64,000 bases of DNA from Desulfonatronum thioautotrophicum (GCF_000934745.1 NZ_JYNO01000011.1:124001-188000), one strand, 5' to 3'; positions 1 to 8,936 are shown, numbered from the stretch's first letter. Numbers and translations are program-made. Notes: generated from the sequence alone by a model not told the origin.

Positions 1-318
1 AGCGAGACAGGATTGAACGGATAAAAAGCGAGCAAAATTGAGCACCTGTCTTGCCGCGTCATCGGGCAGGCCGGCAACCAGCGCGGAGGTCTGCTCCGCA
101 ACGGGAATCCATTGTCGAGTTTGGGCTCGCCACACGACAATGAACTGATTCGCGTGCAAAGCCGAAAAGTCGAGCGTTTCACCGTCGTCGTTGATGAATT
201 CGATTTCATAAACATCGTTACCGTGACCATGGACGACGGCTCCCCGCACTCCGGCACGCAGATTCTTTTCCGGAATATCCGTGACAACTTCGATGATGTC
301 TCCTATATCCGGCATCAT
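1..318 (-). CDS. DUF4926-like protein (3' end outside window)
   Basis: Reading the minus strand from ATG at 318 gives an open frame of 106 codons that runs off the window edge, so the C-terminus is missing. It begins MMPDIGDIIEVVTDIPE and contains GVRGAVVHGHGNDVYEIEF, the compact beta-barrel pattern typical of DUF4926 proteins (normally about 70-90 residues). The tail here (from about residue 70) is longer and ends with an alpha-helical DDAARQVLNFARF stretch, resembling the small DUF2281-type antitoxin-like helix. Its start codon overlaps the stop of the upstream DUF6883 gene by 4 bases (ATGA), so the two are translationally coupled. Function is unknown; an immunity or antitoxin-like partner role is inference from the pairing. 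Confidence 0.6.
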   Translation of the reverse strand, partial: MMPDIGDIIEVVTDIPEKNLRAGVRGAVVHGHGNDVYEIEFINDDGETLDFSALHANQFIVVWRAQTRQWIPVAEQTSALVAGLPDDAARQVLNFARFLSVQSCLA

Positions 319-683
319 GTTTTCTTCCTCACATAAAGTGTTGCGAGATGAGCCACCGCTATTCCAGGAGGGATGATCCACCCGGTTCTCACGACGGCAG
401 TGCGACCTTCCGTGCCATGCACCAGAATGTCAACGGTGTAGCGTTTCCCAAATGTGTCCTCACCGTGAAAGGAAACCTCCGATCGCTTTGCCCCGCACTC
501 AAGCTGACGCAGCAGTTCTGAATGGTTGTCTTGCGTAAAGCCGAGTACTTTTTCAAAAAGTACGGCTTTGTGCCGTCCGAGCGGAGAATCTGGGTTAAGC
601 GCGTATTGAGTCAGTTTCCGAGGATCAATTCGGATACTATCGGCAATGTCTGACAGTTTCAAAGGGTTGGCGCCATTCTTCAT
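315..683 (-). CDS. DUF6883 domain protein
   Basis: About 122 residues from ATG at 683, preceded by a GAGG motif; an upstream TTG at 701 is a possible alternative start. The motifs LTQYALNPDSPLGRHKAVLF, GKRYTVDILVHG and a C-terminal VVRTGWII..G...AHLATLYV match the DUF6883 family, small proteins often found beside DUF4926 or fused to the C-termini of larger secreted proteins. It overlaps the DUF4926 gene by 4 bases. The conserved R-TGW-I motif near the end could be catalytic, as in small nuclease-like toxins, but no activity is established from sequence. A toxin/immunity-like pair is a hypothesis only. Confidence 0.6.
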   Translation of the reverse strand: MKNGANPLKLSDIADSIRIDPRKLTQYALNPDSPLGRHKAVLFEKVLGFTQDNHSELLRQLECGAKRSEVSFHGEDTFGKRYTVDILVHGTEGRTAVVRTGWIIPPGIAVAHLATLYVRKKT

Positions 684-769
684 GGATAGCCTCGTCCTCA
701 AAGGCGAACCTCAACGGTGAACCGACTCAAAATCGCGTAAACGACGTTCGGACGGAGTGCACAGCATAT

Positions 770-2251
770 CTACTTAAGCCCCGCCAACAACCCCACGCGC
801 TCGTTGAACGCCTCGATCAACCGATCGATTTCCTCCAGTTGACGGGGGATGCCGGTCCAGTAGTCCTCGTCGTGCCATTGGGCCTGGATTTCCTCGTAGG
901 TTTTGCCCTGTTGCTCGACCCAGGTGAAGTATTTCAGGTTGTGGACGCGTTTGCGGTCCCAGTGGTTCAGCTCCAGGAGGTTGTCCAGACCCTGGCCCAG
1001 CAGGTGGCGTTCGAAGGCCACGGCGGCGTCCGCGGCGGTGAAGGGACCGCGCTCGGCGGTCAGTTCTTCCAGGCGGCTGCCGTACATTTCCATGGAGTCC
1101 GTGGCCACGGTGGTCATCACGTCTTCCGGCCCGAGTTCGAACCATTTGGCGAACTTGGCCGCGGCAATGATGTTCGACCAGCCGGAGATGCCGATCAGGT
1201 CCAGCTGCTCCACCAGGGCCGGAGCCACGCCCCGGGAGGCCAGGTACTCGCGTCCGGCCTCTTCGTTGGCCAGGCGGATAAGCTGCATGGGGGCCTCGTC
1301 GTCAATGGCCAGGATCATGTCCGTGTTCTTGACGTTGTGTACCCAGGGCACGTGCTTGTCGCCGATGCCTTCGATGCGGTGGTCGCCGAAGCCGTTGAAG
1401 AGCAGGGTGGGGCACTGGCTTGCTTCGCAGGCCGCGATTTTCAGGGCCGGGAAGCGGGCCTTGAGGTAGTCCCCGGCGGCCAGGGTTCCGCCGGAGCCGG
1501 TGGCCAGGATCAGGCCGCGAATCCGGGAGGGCTTGTCCGTCAGTCCGGTCATGACCTCTTCCAGGGCCGGGCCGGTGATCTCGTGGTGCCAGAGGTAGTT
1601 CCCGAACTCGTCGAACTGGTTGAAAATGACCACATCGTCGCCGGAAGCGCGCAGCTCATGGCATTTGTCGAAGATTTCCTTGACGTTGGATTCCGATCCC
1701 GGCGTCTTGATGATCTCTCCGGCCACCTTGGTCAGCCATTCGAAGCGCTCCCGGCTCATGCCCTCGGGCAGGATGGCGATGGAGGAACAGCCCAGCAGGG
1801 CCGAGTCGTAGGCCCCGCCCCGGCAGTAGTTGCCCGTGGAGGGCCAGACCGCTTTTTGGGTGGTGGGGTCGAACTGACCAGTGACCAGCCTAGGAACCAG
1901 ACAGCCAAAGGCCGCGCCGACCTTGTGCGCGCCCGTGGGGAACCATTTGCCGGTGAGGACCACGATCCGGCAGGGCGCGCCGGTCAGTTCCGGTGGCAGA
2001 ACCAGATGGTTGACCCCGCCGAAACCACCGCCCGAGGCCGTGGGTTGGTTGCGCCAAGTGATCCGGAACAGGTTGAGCGGATCCAGATCCCAAAGGCCGA
2101 GGCCGGACAATTTTTCGCGGATGGCCGCTGGAATGGTGAGCGGATCGCGCATTTGGGCAAAAGTGGGAATAATGACGCCGCGTTCTCGGGCCCGTCCCAC
2201 GGCCCGGTCCAAACCGGCTTGGTTGATGGTCAAATCGATAGCCGCGGACAT
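770..2251 (-). CDS. PLP-dependent fold-type II enzyme (cysteine synthase-like)
   Basis: A 493-residue protein of the tryptophan synthase beta/cysteine synthase superfamily. The PLP lysine is probably in TGAHKVGAAFG (about residue 110), followed by a WPSTGNYCRGGAYDSALLG substrate loop and a glycine-rich phosphate loop ILATGSGGTLAAGDYL (about residue 250). It is longer than CysK (about 310 residues) and lacks a CBS domain, so it is not a typical cysteine or cystathionine beta-synthase; closest recognisable annotation is the generic cysteine-synthase-family enzyme common in Desulfovibrionales. The substrate is not deducible. The leader (2252-2430) contains a short perfect hairpin (stem CCACCC/GGGTGG) that could be regulatory. 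Confidence 0.8.
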   Translation of the reverse strand: MSAAIDLTINQAGLDRAVGRARERGVIIPTFAQMRDPLTIPAAIREKLSGLGLWDLDPLNLFRITWRNQPTASGGGFGGVNHLVLPPELTGAPCRIVVLTGKWFPTGAHKVGAAFGCLVPRLVTGQFDPTTQKAVWPSTGNYCRGGAYDSALLGCSSIAILPEGMSRERFEWLTKVAGEIIKTPGSESNVKEIFDKCHELRASGDDVVIFNQFDEFGNYLWHHEITGPALEEVMTGLTDKPSRIRGLILATGSGGTLAAGDYLKARFPALKIAACEASQCPTLLFNGFGDHRIEGIGDKHVPWVHNVKNTDMILAIDDEAPMQLIRLANEEAGREYLASRGVAPALVEQLDLIGISGWSNIIAAAKFAKWFELGPEDVMTTVATDSMEMYGSRLEELTAERGPFTAADAAVAFERHLLGQGLDNLLELNHWDRKRVHNLKYFTWVEQQGKTYEEIQAQWHDEDYWTGIPRQLEEIDRLIEAFNERVGLLAGLK

Positions 2252-2279
2252 GGCAAATTCCTTTTTCGGTATAGATGTT

Positions 2280-2340
2280 TCTGAAAATTGGTGATGATGC
2301 GTCCACCCCTTGCGGGTGGAGCCGGCCCGAGAGTCGGAGA
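2280..2340 (-). promoter_or_regulatory. GC-rich hairpins in leader of the PLP enzyme gene
   Basis: Upstream of the PLP enzyme on the minus strand are two small hairpins: CCGA-CTC-TCGG and CCACCCGCAAGGGGTGG. They lie 50-90 bases before the start codon. No known riboswitch consensus (SAM, TPP, cobalamin) was recognised, so this is only a candidate structured leader. Confidence 0.25.
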
Positions 2341-2481
2341 TGATGGATTTTCAGGCAGGCTGTATCGGGTAGTTATCAGCAGAAGGAGCGTGCTTCAAGT
2401 CTCAATGGCTTGAGGCAGGGCGGGCCGGAATGCTCCGGGTGTGATGAGCAGATGGAGAGTCGAGGGTTCATTCCGTGATTA

Positions 2482-2775
2482 TCAGCGGAAGGATTCCAGC
2501 ATTTGCTTGCGCTCCCGCGTATATTCCCACCAGCACCGGGGCGCTTCGCCGTTCATGAACCGGGTCACGGAGAGAAACACGTCGAGCACGCAGGGATCTT
2601 GTCGTTTGCCGGTGACGGCCTGAAGACGTTCATACATTTCCAGCGGGTCCAGGCCTTTGAGCTGTTCGGGCCGGTGAACGCCCAAAAGCCGAAGATCCTC
2701 AGCCATGGCCCGCCCGATGTTGGGCAGGTCCGTCAGGTCGTGGAGACGGCCACGGTGGACTTTGGCGGGGTGCAA
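2482..2775 (-). CDS. Cdd1-family helix-hairpin-helix protein
   Basis: A 97-residue protein matching the pathogenicity-locus/Cdd1 family (also labelled mitomycin-resistance-like). The N-terminal LHDLTDLPNIGRAMAEDLRLLGV is a helix-hairpin-helix DNA-binding motif; the C-terminal half DPLEMYERLQAVTGKRQDPC..DVFLS..RFMNGE..RCWWEYTRERK is the family signature. The start is a TTG at 2775 with a well-placed AGAGGAG ribosome-binding site, and no ATG gives the complete domain. Function is not experimentally fixed; nonspecific DNA binding is likely. Confidence 0.8.
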   Translation of the reverse strand: MHPAKVHRGRLHDLTDLPNIGRAMAEDLRLLGVHRPEQLKGLDPLEMYERLQAVTGKRQDPCVLDVFLSVTRFMNGEAPRCWWEYTRERKQMLESFR

Positions 2776-2832
2776 GGGGTGCTCCTCTGGCTGTATGCGG
2801 TGCGTGGACTGTTGAGATATTTCAATCAGGAA

Positions 2833-3687
2833 TTAATCTACAGACCTTGAGGACTCATTGATGACTGCACCTTCCAGCCGATTGAGGCTCCGGTCGACGG
2901 TCAGGATTTCCATTTGATCGATGGCGATGCGGTTCAGTTTTCGCAGTCGCTCGGGTTGTTCGATTCCTTCCCTGATGAACAGCGCGTTCAAGTTTTCCAG
3001 ATTGGCCAGGCAGACCAACTGGGCTGCGTTGGCCTGATCGCGGATGTTGCCTTTTTTCTTGGGATTCGCGTCCCGCCACTCTTTGGCCGTCATGCCAAAA
3101 AGCGCCATGTTCAGCACGTCCGCTTCGTTGGCATAGATCAGATTGACCTGTTGGCCGGTTAATTCCGGCGGGATGAGGTTCGCCTTGATGGCATCGGTGT
3201 GGATGCGGTAATTGATCTTGGCGAGATTGCGTTTGATGTCCCAACCCAATTGCGCCTGCTCGGCCTCCTTGAGCCGCTGGAACTCCTTGATCAGGTAGAG
3301 CTTGAACTCCACGGAAACCCAGGAGGCGAACTCGAAGGCGATGTCCCGGTGAGCATACGTCCCACCGTAGCGGCCGGCTTTGGATAAAATGCCTATGGCG
3401 CCGGTTAGCTCTATCCACTTGGACGGTGTCATCACAAAAGCGTTGCTCCCCGACTCACTTCTAACAGTGTCGAAAACCACACGGTTAAAACCGGGGTTGT
3501 TCAGGATCTCCCAAATTCCCAGAAACTCAATGGATGAGCGCGTGCGCATCCAGTTCTGAATAACGAAACGGGGATCATCCGAGTTCTTGTGTTTGGCGAT
3601 ATCGGTGAGGGAAATAAAATCCTCCCTCTCAATCCGCTGCACCCGCACTGTTGCACTTAAAACAGTTATCTCCGTGCTTTTACTCAT
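2833..3687 (-). CDS. KilA-N domain DNA-binding protein
   Basis: A 284-residue protein with an N-terminal KilA-N domain: FISLTDIAKHKNSDDPRFVIQNWMR (about residues 24-48), a central MTPSKWIELTGAIGI segment and RYGGTYAHRDIAFEFASWVS (about residues 105-125), then a helical region KLYLIKEFQRLKEAEQ. A C-terminal part (about residues 150-270) carries LTGQQVNLIYANEADVLNMALFG and a helical bundle seen in the longer stand-alone KilA-N proteins. Such proteins are spread by phages and genomic islands and bind DNA. It lies in a run of accessory genes with no visible phage structural genes. The regulatory target is unknown. Confidence 0.85.
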   Translation of the reverse strand: MSKSTEITVLSATVRVQRIEREDFISLTDIAKHKNSDDPRFVIQNWMRTRSSIEFLGIWEILNNPGFNRVVFDTVRSESGSNAFVMTPSKWIELTGAIGILSKAGRYGGTYAHRDIAFEFASWVSVEFKLYLIKEFQRLKEAEQAQLGWDIKRNLAKINYRIHTDAIKANLIPPELTGQQVNLIYANEADVLNMALFGMTAKEWRDANPKKKGNIRDQANAAQLVCLANLENLNALFIREGIEQPERLRKLNRIAIDQMEILTVDRSLNRLEGAVINESSRSVD

Positions 3688-3836
3688 CAGGTAATCCTTG
3701 CTGTGGCGATGTGAATTATGGAAAATTTTGTTCGAATATGGGCGGAGAAACTATTAAGATTGGAAGATGCGGTTTCGATTCAACGTGAGGCTGAAACGAT
3801 GATGGTGAATGTAGAGCACAGGATAGATGCCAGGTT

Positions 3837-4553
3837 TTATTTAGAAATAGTTAAATCCCAGTGTTGAATTTGGCCTGCCCATCGCTCTTGGACGTTGTCA
3901 GCAACCGGTCTGTGAATTGAATGGTGGCTGGGCTGCAATGCCATGAGGAATACGACATGAGGCGTAGAAAATGCTTCGACAAATGATCCGGGGGTTGCCC
4001 AGCGGAGAGCCTCAAGCATGCGTTGAATGAACTCAGTTCGCTTTTCACGGATGAAGTGCTGGTATATCAATAGAGATTTGCCCGATGACCAAAGCACTTC
4101 AACTTCTCGCCAATACAGAAATTTCGATGAGTTCTTCGCTCCATACGGCCGAGACTTCACTTCGAGTCCGTTATCTGGGTCTAAGAATACGAAATCATGC
4201 TTCCGTGCTTCGTCCATTAATGACTTGAACCAGCTTGAACGCTCAAGCGCGGTATCAGGCACTGTTGCTGAAAAATAACCAGTATTTCTGATGAGATCCG
4301 TTGCTTCGATCATGTGTAATTGGCGTTGCTGATTGGAGTCCACCAGCTCTTTCAATCTCTTGAAGAGAACAGGATCGCGATGCTCCCATTTTTTGGGGTT
4401 ATCCAGATAGGAAATGAATTTGCCGTCCGTGCTTCCATCGTCGGGAGTAAGCATCCACGCAACAAGCAGACGAAGCCGACTGCATTGGGCAATAACGCGC
4501 AGTAATCCGTACTTTCGATAATCGTTGATGTCGCCGAAATATTGATTCTTCAT
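3837..4553 (-). CDS. Conserved protein beginning MKNQYFGDINDYRKYGLLR
   Basis: A 238-residue protein. The N-terminal block MKNQYFGDINDYRKYGLLR is strongly conserved among proteins annotated hypothetical in many bacterial islands. A central DFVFLDPDNGLEV motif (about residue 142) resembles motif IV of Rossmann-type nucleic-acid modifying proteins and the DPFG-type motif of three-Cys-motif partner (TcmP) proteins, but I cannot place it firmly in that family. A C-terminal half with SLLIYQHFIREKRTEFIQRMLEAL is helical. The upstream KilA-N gene and low resemblance of codon use to the housekeeping block suggest an accessory island. Function unknown. Confidence 0.6.
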   Translation of the reverse strand: MKNQYFGDINDYRKYGLLRVIAQCSRLRLLVAWMLTPDDGSTDGKFISYLDNPKKWEHRDPVLFKRLKELVDSNQQRQLHMIEATDLIRNTGYFSATVPDTALERSSWFKSLMDEARKHDFVFLDPDNGLEVKSRPYGAKNSSKFLYWREVEVLWSSGKSLLIYQHFIREKRTEFIQRMLEALRWATPGSFVEAFSTPHVVFLMALQPSHHSIHRPVADNVQERWAGQIQHWDLTISK

Positions 4554-4658
4554 TCCAATCCCGTACTTATCGAGACACCCTGATTACTCAGGTCTTGAGA
4601 GTAGCTCGCTACCTTCACAGAGGCAGTGCTTGCCTGCTTGGTGCAAGCCTGTCCAGAA

Positions 4659-5975
4659 CTAACCCTTTGCATCCAAGCCCTCCAAGACCTGCTCCAATCC
4701 CTTCGAGCCAACAGAAATCGCCGTCGGCGTAAGGTTCTGGTCGGCGCAGGCCTGGATGGCCGAGGCTACGTCTTTGAGGCCGGAGCCGGTGATCAGCAGG
4801 CAGATGGTTTCATTGGGGGAGAGGGGTTTGGATTGGGCAGCGGTCAGGGCTCCGGCCAGGGCCGCGGCTCCGGCTGGTTCGGCGAAGACGCCGGTGTTTT
4901 GGGCCAGGGTGGGGATGGCTTGGAGGATGGTTGGGTCGTCCACCTTGATGAACGCGCCGTGGGTTTCCCGGACCGCGGCCAGGGCCTTGAGGCGGTCGCG
5001 GGGCAGGCCGGCGGAGATGGAGTCGGCCACGGTATGGGCAGGGATGGCGGGTTTGGTCAGGGGGGCTTCGTTGTTTTGCCAGGCCTGGTGGAGGTAGTCG
5101 CTGCCCGCGGCCTGGACGCCCATCAGTTTGGGCAGGCGGGTGGTCAGGCCCAGGGCCTTGAGGTCGGCGAAGCCTTTGTGCAGGCCGCCGATGATGCAGC
5201 CGTCACCCACGCCCACGAAGATCCGGTCCGGCACTTTCCAGCCGGATTGTTCGGCGATTTCAAAGGCTGCCGTCTTTTTTCCCTCGGTCATGAAGGGGTT
5301 GTAGGCGGTGTTGCGGTTGTACCAGGGGCGGACACGGCAGGCGGCCATGCACAGGTCAAAGGCGTCGTCGTAGCTGCCCTGCACGGTGAAGACCTGGGCT
5401 CCGAAGGCCAGCAGTTGGGCCACCTTGGCCTGGGGTGCCGAGGCCGGGACGAAGATCACGCACTCCAGATTCATGGACGCGGCCATGCCGGCCAGGGCCG
5501 CGGCGGCGTTGCCCGTACTGGCGCAGGCCACGGTGGTCAGGCCCATGGATTTGGCCTGGGCCACGGCCAGGGCGCTGGCCCGGTCCTTGAGCGAGGCCGT
5601 GGGCTGGCGGGTTTCATCCTTGATCTGCACCCGGGCCACACCCAGCAGCATGGCCAGGCGCGGGGACTCGTAAAGAGGCGTCCAGCCGACAGCCAGAGGC
5701 GGCGTCTCCGCGTCCAGAGGCAGGGGCAGGAGGGATCGATAACGCCACAGGCTGTGCGGGCTCCGGACCAAGGCTTCCGGGGTGAACGCGGAGCGGGCCG
5801 CCCGGTAGTCGTAGCGCAGGTCCAGAATGCCCTCGTTTGCCAGTTCTCCGGCATGGTCGGGGCAGACGTAGCCCATTTCCCGAGGGGCGACGGATTTGCC
5901 GCAGATCCGGCAGACGGCGTGGGTAACGAAGGGGCCTTGGGGAAACGGCGGCGTGGCGGCGTGAGCCGTGGTCAT
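4659..5975 (-). CDS. thrC: Threonine synthase
   Basis: A 438-residue PLP enzyme that converts O-phosphohomoserine to threonine. An N-terminal zinc-ribbon-like segment has C-R-I-C-G (about residue 22) and later C-P-D-H. The PLP lysine lies in PTASLKDRASALA (about residue 130); ACASTGNAAAALAG (about residue 155) is the phosphate-binding region, and a C-terminal LLITGSGLKD motif binds the PLP phosphate. The length and order fit the archaeal/plant-like threonine synthase branch. It sits downstream of an ABC importer on the same strand with a 123-base gap, so co-transcription is possible. Confident family call. Confidence 0.88.
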   Translation of the reverse strand: MTTAHAATPPFPQGPFVTHAVCRICGKSVAPREMGYVCPDHAGELANEGILDLRYDYRAARSAFTPEALVRSPHSLWRYRSLLPLPLDAETPPLAVGWTPLYESPRLAMLLGVARVQIKDETRQPTASLKDRASALAVAQAKSMGLTTVACASTGNAAAALAGMAASMNLECVIFVPASAPQAKVAQLLAFGAQVFTVQGSYDDAFDLCMAACRVRPWYNRNTAYNPFMTEGKKTAAFEIAEQSGWKVPDRIFVGVGDGCIIGGLHKGFADLKALGLTTRLPKLMGVQAAGSDYLHQAWQNNEAPLTKPAIPAHTVADSISAGLPRDRLKALAAVRETHGAFIKVDDPTILQAIPTLAQNTGVFAEPAGAAALAGALTAAQSKPLSPNETICLLITGSGLKDVASAIQACADQNLTPTAISVGSKGLEQVLEGLDAKG

Positions 5976-6098
5976 GACTGATTCCTCGATGATGAAGTCT
6001 GTGCAAAAAGCCCAGAAGATAATTCATTCATCTCCAGGCCTTCCAGCAACATTATTGTCTGCCGGCCACGAACCGCCAATCAAGAAACACTGCCTGGT

Positions 6099-6860
6099 TC
6101 AGCTGCGGAAGGCCCAGCCCGTGGTCCGCTTTTCCAGGCCCGCGAAGATGGCGTACATCCCGATGCCCATGGCCGCAATGACGATCAGTCCGGCAAAGAC
6201 CAGGGGCACGTTGAACCGGGCGCTGGCGGACATCATCAGGTAACCGATGCCCGCGTTGGAGGCCACGGTCTCGGAGATCACAGAACCGACGAAGGCCAGG
6301 GTCACGGCGATCTTCAGTGAGGCGAAGAAATAGGGCAGGGAGTTGGGGATGCCAACCTTGAGGAGAATGGTCAGCTTGGACGCCCCCAGAACCCGGAGCA
6401 CGTCCTCCAGTTCCGGCTCGATGGTGGCAAGGCCCGTAGCCACGTTGACCACCACGGGAAAAAAAGAGATCAAAAACGCAGTGATGATCGCCGGAACCGT
6501 ACCGATACCGAACCAGATCACCAGCAGGGGGACCAGGGCCACCTTGGGCACAGAGTTGAAGCCGATCAGGATCGGGTAAAAGGCCCGGTAGAGCAGTTTG
6601 GACGACCCGATGATCACGCCCACGAGCAGGCCGAAGACCACGGCCAAGCCGAACCCGGCCAAAGTGGTGTACAGAGTCTGCAAGGCGTGCTTGCTAATGG
6701 GGCCGGCAAACTCGTAGCCGGCCATCACGGCCTCGCTGGGCGGAGGCAGGATGTAGCTGGGGATTTTGGCCAGCCTGGCTAAGGCTTCCCAGGCCACGAA
6801 CATGGCCACGGTGACAATCACCGGGGAAAAGCGTTCCAGATTCTTACGCAGTGGGGACAT
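6099..6860 (-). CDS. ABC transporter permease, NitT/TauT (SsuC-like) type
   Basis: About 253 residues with six predicted membrane helices and the BPD-transp-1 EAA region (VLRVLGASKLTILLKVGIPNSLPYFFASLKIA, split around residues 150-180). Start chosen at the internal ATG (MSPLRKN) at 6860 because AAGGA lies 6 bases upstream; this overlaps the end of the ATPase gene by 17 bases. It forms the membrane channel of an importer with the ATPase and binding protein encoded just upstream on the same strand. Confidence 0.85.
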   Translation of the reverse strand: MSPLRKNLERFSPVIVTVAMFVAWEALARLAKIPSYILPPPSEAVMAGYEFAGPISKHALQTLYTTLAGFGLAVVFGLLVGVIIGSSKLLYRAFYPILIGFNSVPKVALVPLLVIWFGIGTVPAIITAFLISFFPVVVNVATGLATIEPELEDVLRVLGASKLTILLKVGIPNSLPYFFASLKIAVTLAFVGSVISETVASNAGIGYLMMSASARFNVPLVFAGLIVIAAMGIGMYAIFAGLEKRTTGWAFRS

Positions 6861-7710
6861 CGGCAATTCCTTGAGGGCCGTCGCAGCGCACGCGTTCAAT
6901 GTGGCCGCGCAGCTCGTGGACGATGTCCACGAAGGCCGGTTCGTAGCAGGTTTCCAGGGTGCGTGGTCCGGGCAGATCCACGCGGCGGCTGTGGACGATG
7001 CGTCCGGGGCGACTGCTCATCACGTACACCGTGTCCGCCAGGAACACGGCCTCTCGCAGGTCGTGGGTTACCAGGACCACAGTGAGCTGTTTGGCCCGGC
7101 GCAGTTCGGCCAGCACGCACCAGAGTTCCTCGCGGGTGAAGGCGTCCAGGGCTCCAAAGGGTTCGTCCAGCATCAGCAGGCGGGGATCGTGGATCAGGGC
7201 GCGACAGAGATTGGCCCGCTGGCGCATGCCGCCGGAGAGTTCCCAGGGGTGTTTGGATTCATAGGGTGCCAGGCCCACGGTACGCAGCAGATTGCGGGCC
7301 TGCTCCAGGTAGGCGGCCTTTTCCTTGCGCAGCCGGCTGCGGTGCGGCTCCACGATCTCCAGGGGGAGCATGATGTTGCGCAGGGTGTTGCGCCAGGGCA
7401 GCAATGTCGGGTTTTGGAAGGCCATGCCCACGAAGGACAGCGTGCCGCTGACCCGCTTGCCGTCCACGAAGACCGCCCCACGGGTCGGAGGCATCAGGCC
7501 GGTGACCAGCTTGAGCAGGGTGGACTTGCCGCACCCGGACGGACCGACCACGGCCACGAAATCCCCTTCGCGAATGTCCAGGTTGAGACCCTGGACGGCC
7601 AGACTTTCGGCATCTTCCCCGTAGGCCAGGTCGACGTCGTTAATTTCAACGAACAGACCCGCACGGCCGGTTTGGCCGTGCGGGTCTGCATGGTCTGCTT
7701 GCGTTGCCAT
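6844..7710 (-). CDS. ABC transporter ATP-binding protein, NitT/TauT (SsuB-like) type
   Basis: A 288-residue nucleotide-binding protein. Walker A is GPSGCGKST (about residue 56), the ABC signature LSGGMRQR (about residue 156), Walker B LLMLDEPFGALD (about residue 176) and the H-loop VLVTHD. It energises the importer formed with the neighbouring permease and periplasmic binding protein; start at ATG 7710 lies 3 bases after the binding-protein stop. The subfamily handles nitrate, sulfonates, taurine or pyrimidine precursors, and this sequence alone does not distinguish them. Confidence 0.88.
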   Translation of the reverse strand: MATQADHADPHGQTGRAGLFVEINDVDLAYGEDAESLAVQGLNLDIREGDFVAVVGPSGCGKSTLLKLVTGLMPPTRGAVFVDGKRVSGTLSFVGMAFQNPTLLPWRNTLRNIMLPLEIVEPHRSRLRKEKAAYLEQARNLLRTVGLAPYESKHPWELSGGMRQRANLCRALIHDPRLLMLDEPFGALDAFTREELWCVLAELRRAKQLTVVLVTHDLREAVFLADTVYVMSSRPGRIVHSRRVDLPGPRTLETCYEPAFVDIVHELRGHIERVRCDGPQGIADVPTA

Positions 7711-7713
7711 GGG

Positions 7714-8748
7714 TTAGAATATCTTCCGAATTTCCTGTTCAGGCAGGAAGGATCGGTCGAAAACGGTTTCCGGTGTGGGTGTCACGGGCAGGTCGAAGGC
7801 ATTCACGACTTCGGCGATGGCTTTGGTCAGACGTTCGTCGTCCACGTCGCCCATGCCGTTGTCCGCGGCGAATTCCGTGGCCACACTCGTCTCAATGGCC
7901 AGCTTCAATCGCCGGGTTTCCAGATCCACATCAATCAGGCCGTCGCGCTGCCGGACGTAGGCAATGGCTGCGGCCGGATCCTCCAGGGTTTCGGCCCAGC
8001 CGCGGACCACGGCGCGCAGAAAGCCCTTGACCACTTCCGGTTGGGTGGCAAGCTGTGGGGAAATGATGATGGCGTTGCCGTAAAGATTTACGCCGTAGTC
8101 CGGATAGAGAAAAATCGTCAGGTCCTCGGCGGGAATGCCCAGATTTTCCAGGTTAAGCAGGCTGGTGAAATAGAAGCCGGAAATGGCGTCCACCTGTCCG
8201 CGCAGCAACATGGGCTCGCGCAGGGGCGGATCCATGGAGGTCCAGGTCACGGCATCGGCGTCCAGGCCGGTGGCCTGGGCAAAGGCGGAAAAGGTCTTGC
8301 GCGGAGAGTCGAAGACGGGCGCACCCAGGGTCCTGCCCGCCAAGTCGGTCGGAGTCTGGATGCCGCTTTCCTTTTTCGCGAAAATGGCGAAGGGAGGATG
8401 GTCGTAGATCATGAGCACGGCCTTGAGGGCCTGCTCCGGGTTGTTCACGTTGAACTCGATCATGGCGTTGATATCCGCGAAGCCGACGTCGTAGGCTCCG
8501 GAGGCGACCCGGTTCACGGCCCCGGCCGAGCCGGTCCCGGAATCGATGGTCACGTTCAGGCCTTCCTCGGCGAAGTAGCCCCTGGCATGGGCCAGCAGGT
8601 AGGGTGCGATGGGACCCTCGAACTTCCAGTCCAGGGTGAAGCGCAGTGGCGTCTGGGCCAGAACTGGAGCGGCCAGCAGGAGAAGCAGGCAGAGTGCGCA
8701 AAGTGGGCGCAGAATTCGGGGCCAGGGCGAGAACGATGTTTTGATCAT
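7714..8748 (-). CDS. ABC transporter substrate-binding protein (NMT1/SsuA-like)
   Basis: A 344-residue protein from the ATG at 8748, chosen because GGAGG sits 7 bases upstream; an in-frame ATG at 8766 is less likely. A Sec signal peptide (hydrophobic LCALCLLLLLAAP, cleavage near VLAQ-TP) is followed by the NMT1/THI5-like fold: LRFTLDWKFEGPIAPYLLA, GYFAEEGLNVTIDSGTGS and GAYDVGFADINAMIEF. It delivers a small ligand from the periplasm to the permease. The LDW motif is seen in thiamin-precursor and sulfonate binding proteins. No TPP riboswitch consensus is visible upstream, so pyrimidine uptake is not supported by regulation. Confidence 0.85.
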   Translation of the reverse strand: MIKTSFSPWPRILRPLCALCLLLLLAAPVLAQTPLRFTLDWKFEGPIAPYLLAHARGYFAEEGLNVTIDSGTGSAGAVNRVASGAYDVGFADINAMIEFNVNNPEQALKAVLMIYDHPPFAIFAKKESGIQTPTDLAGRTLGAPVFDSPRKTFSAFAQATGLDADAVTWTSMDPPLREPMLLRGQVDAISGFYFTSLLNLENLGIPAEDLTIFLYPDYGVNLYGNAIIISPQLATQPEVVKGFLRAVVRGWAETLEDPAAAIAYVRQRDGLIDVDLETRRLKLAIETSVATEFAADNGMGDVDDERLTKAIAEVVNAFDLPVTPTPETVFDRSFLPEQEIRKIF

Positions 8749-8936
8749 TGGGGGTCCTCCGAGCAAGAGTTATGGGATATAAACAAAAGCCGTGGTAACA
8801 TGTTGGCGCGAGGTCGCCGAACAGATCATCTAGCAAGAGAGATGCCGAGCGGGCACTTTTTGATGTCATGCCTTGTTGCTGCCTCGGAAAGGCCGGTATG
8901 TGCCAGTGCGTGCATGTCCGTTTGTGCGGTGAGAAT

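Noticed and set aside
4626-5981. 451-codon plus-strand frame opposite threonine synthase
   Set aside because: Low-complexity Gly-rich translation on the antisense of a clear ThrC gene; similar long antisense frames oppose the PLP enzyme, Snf2 helicase and the glycosidases and come from high GC.
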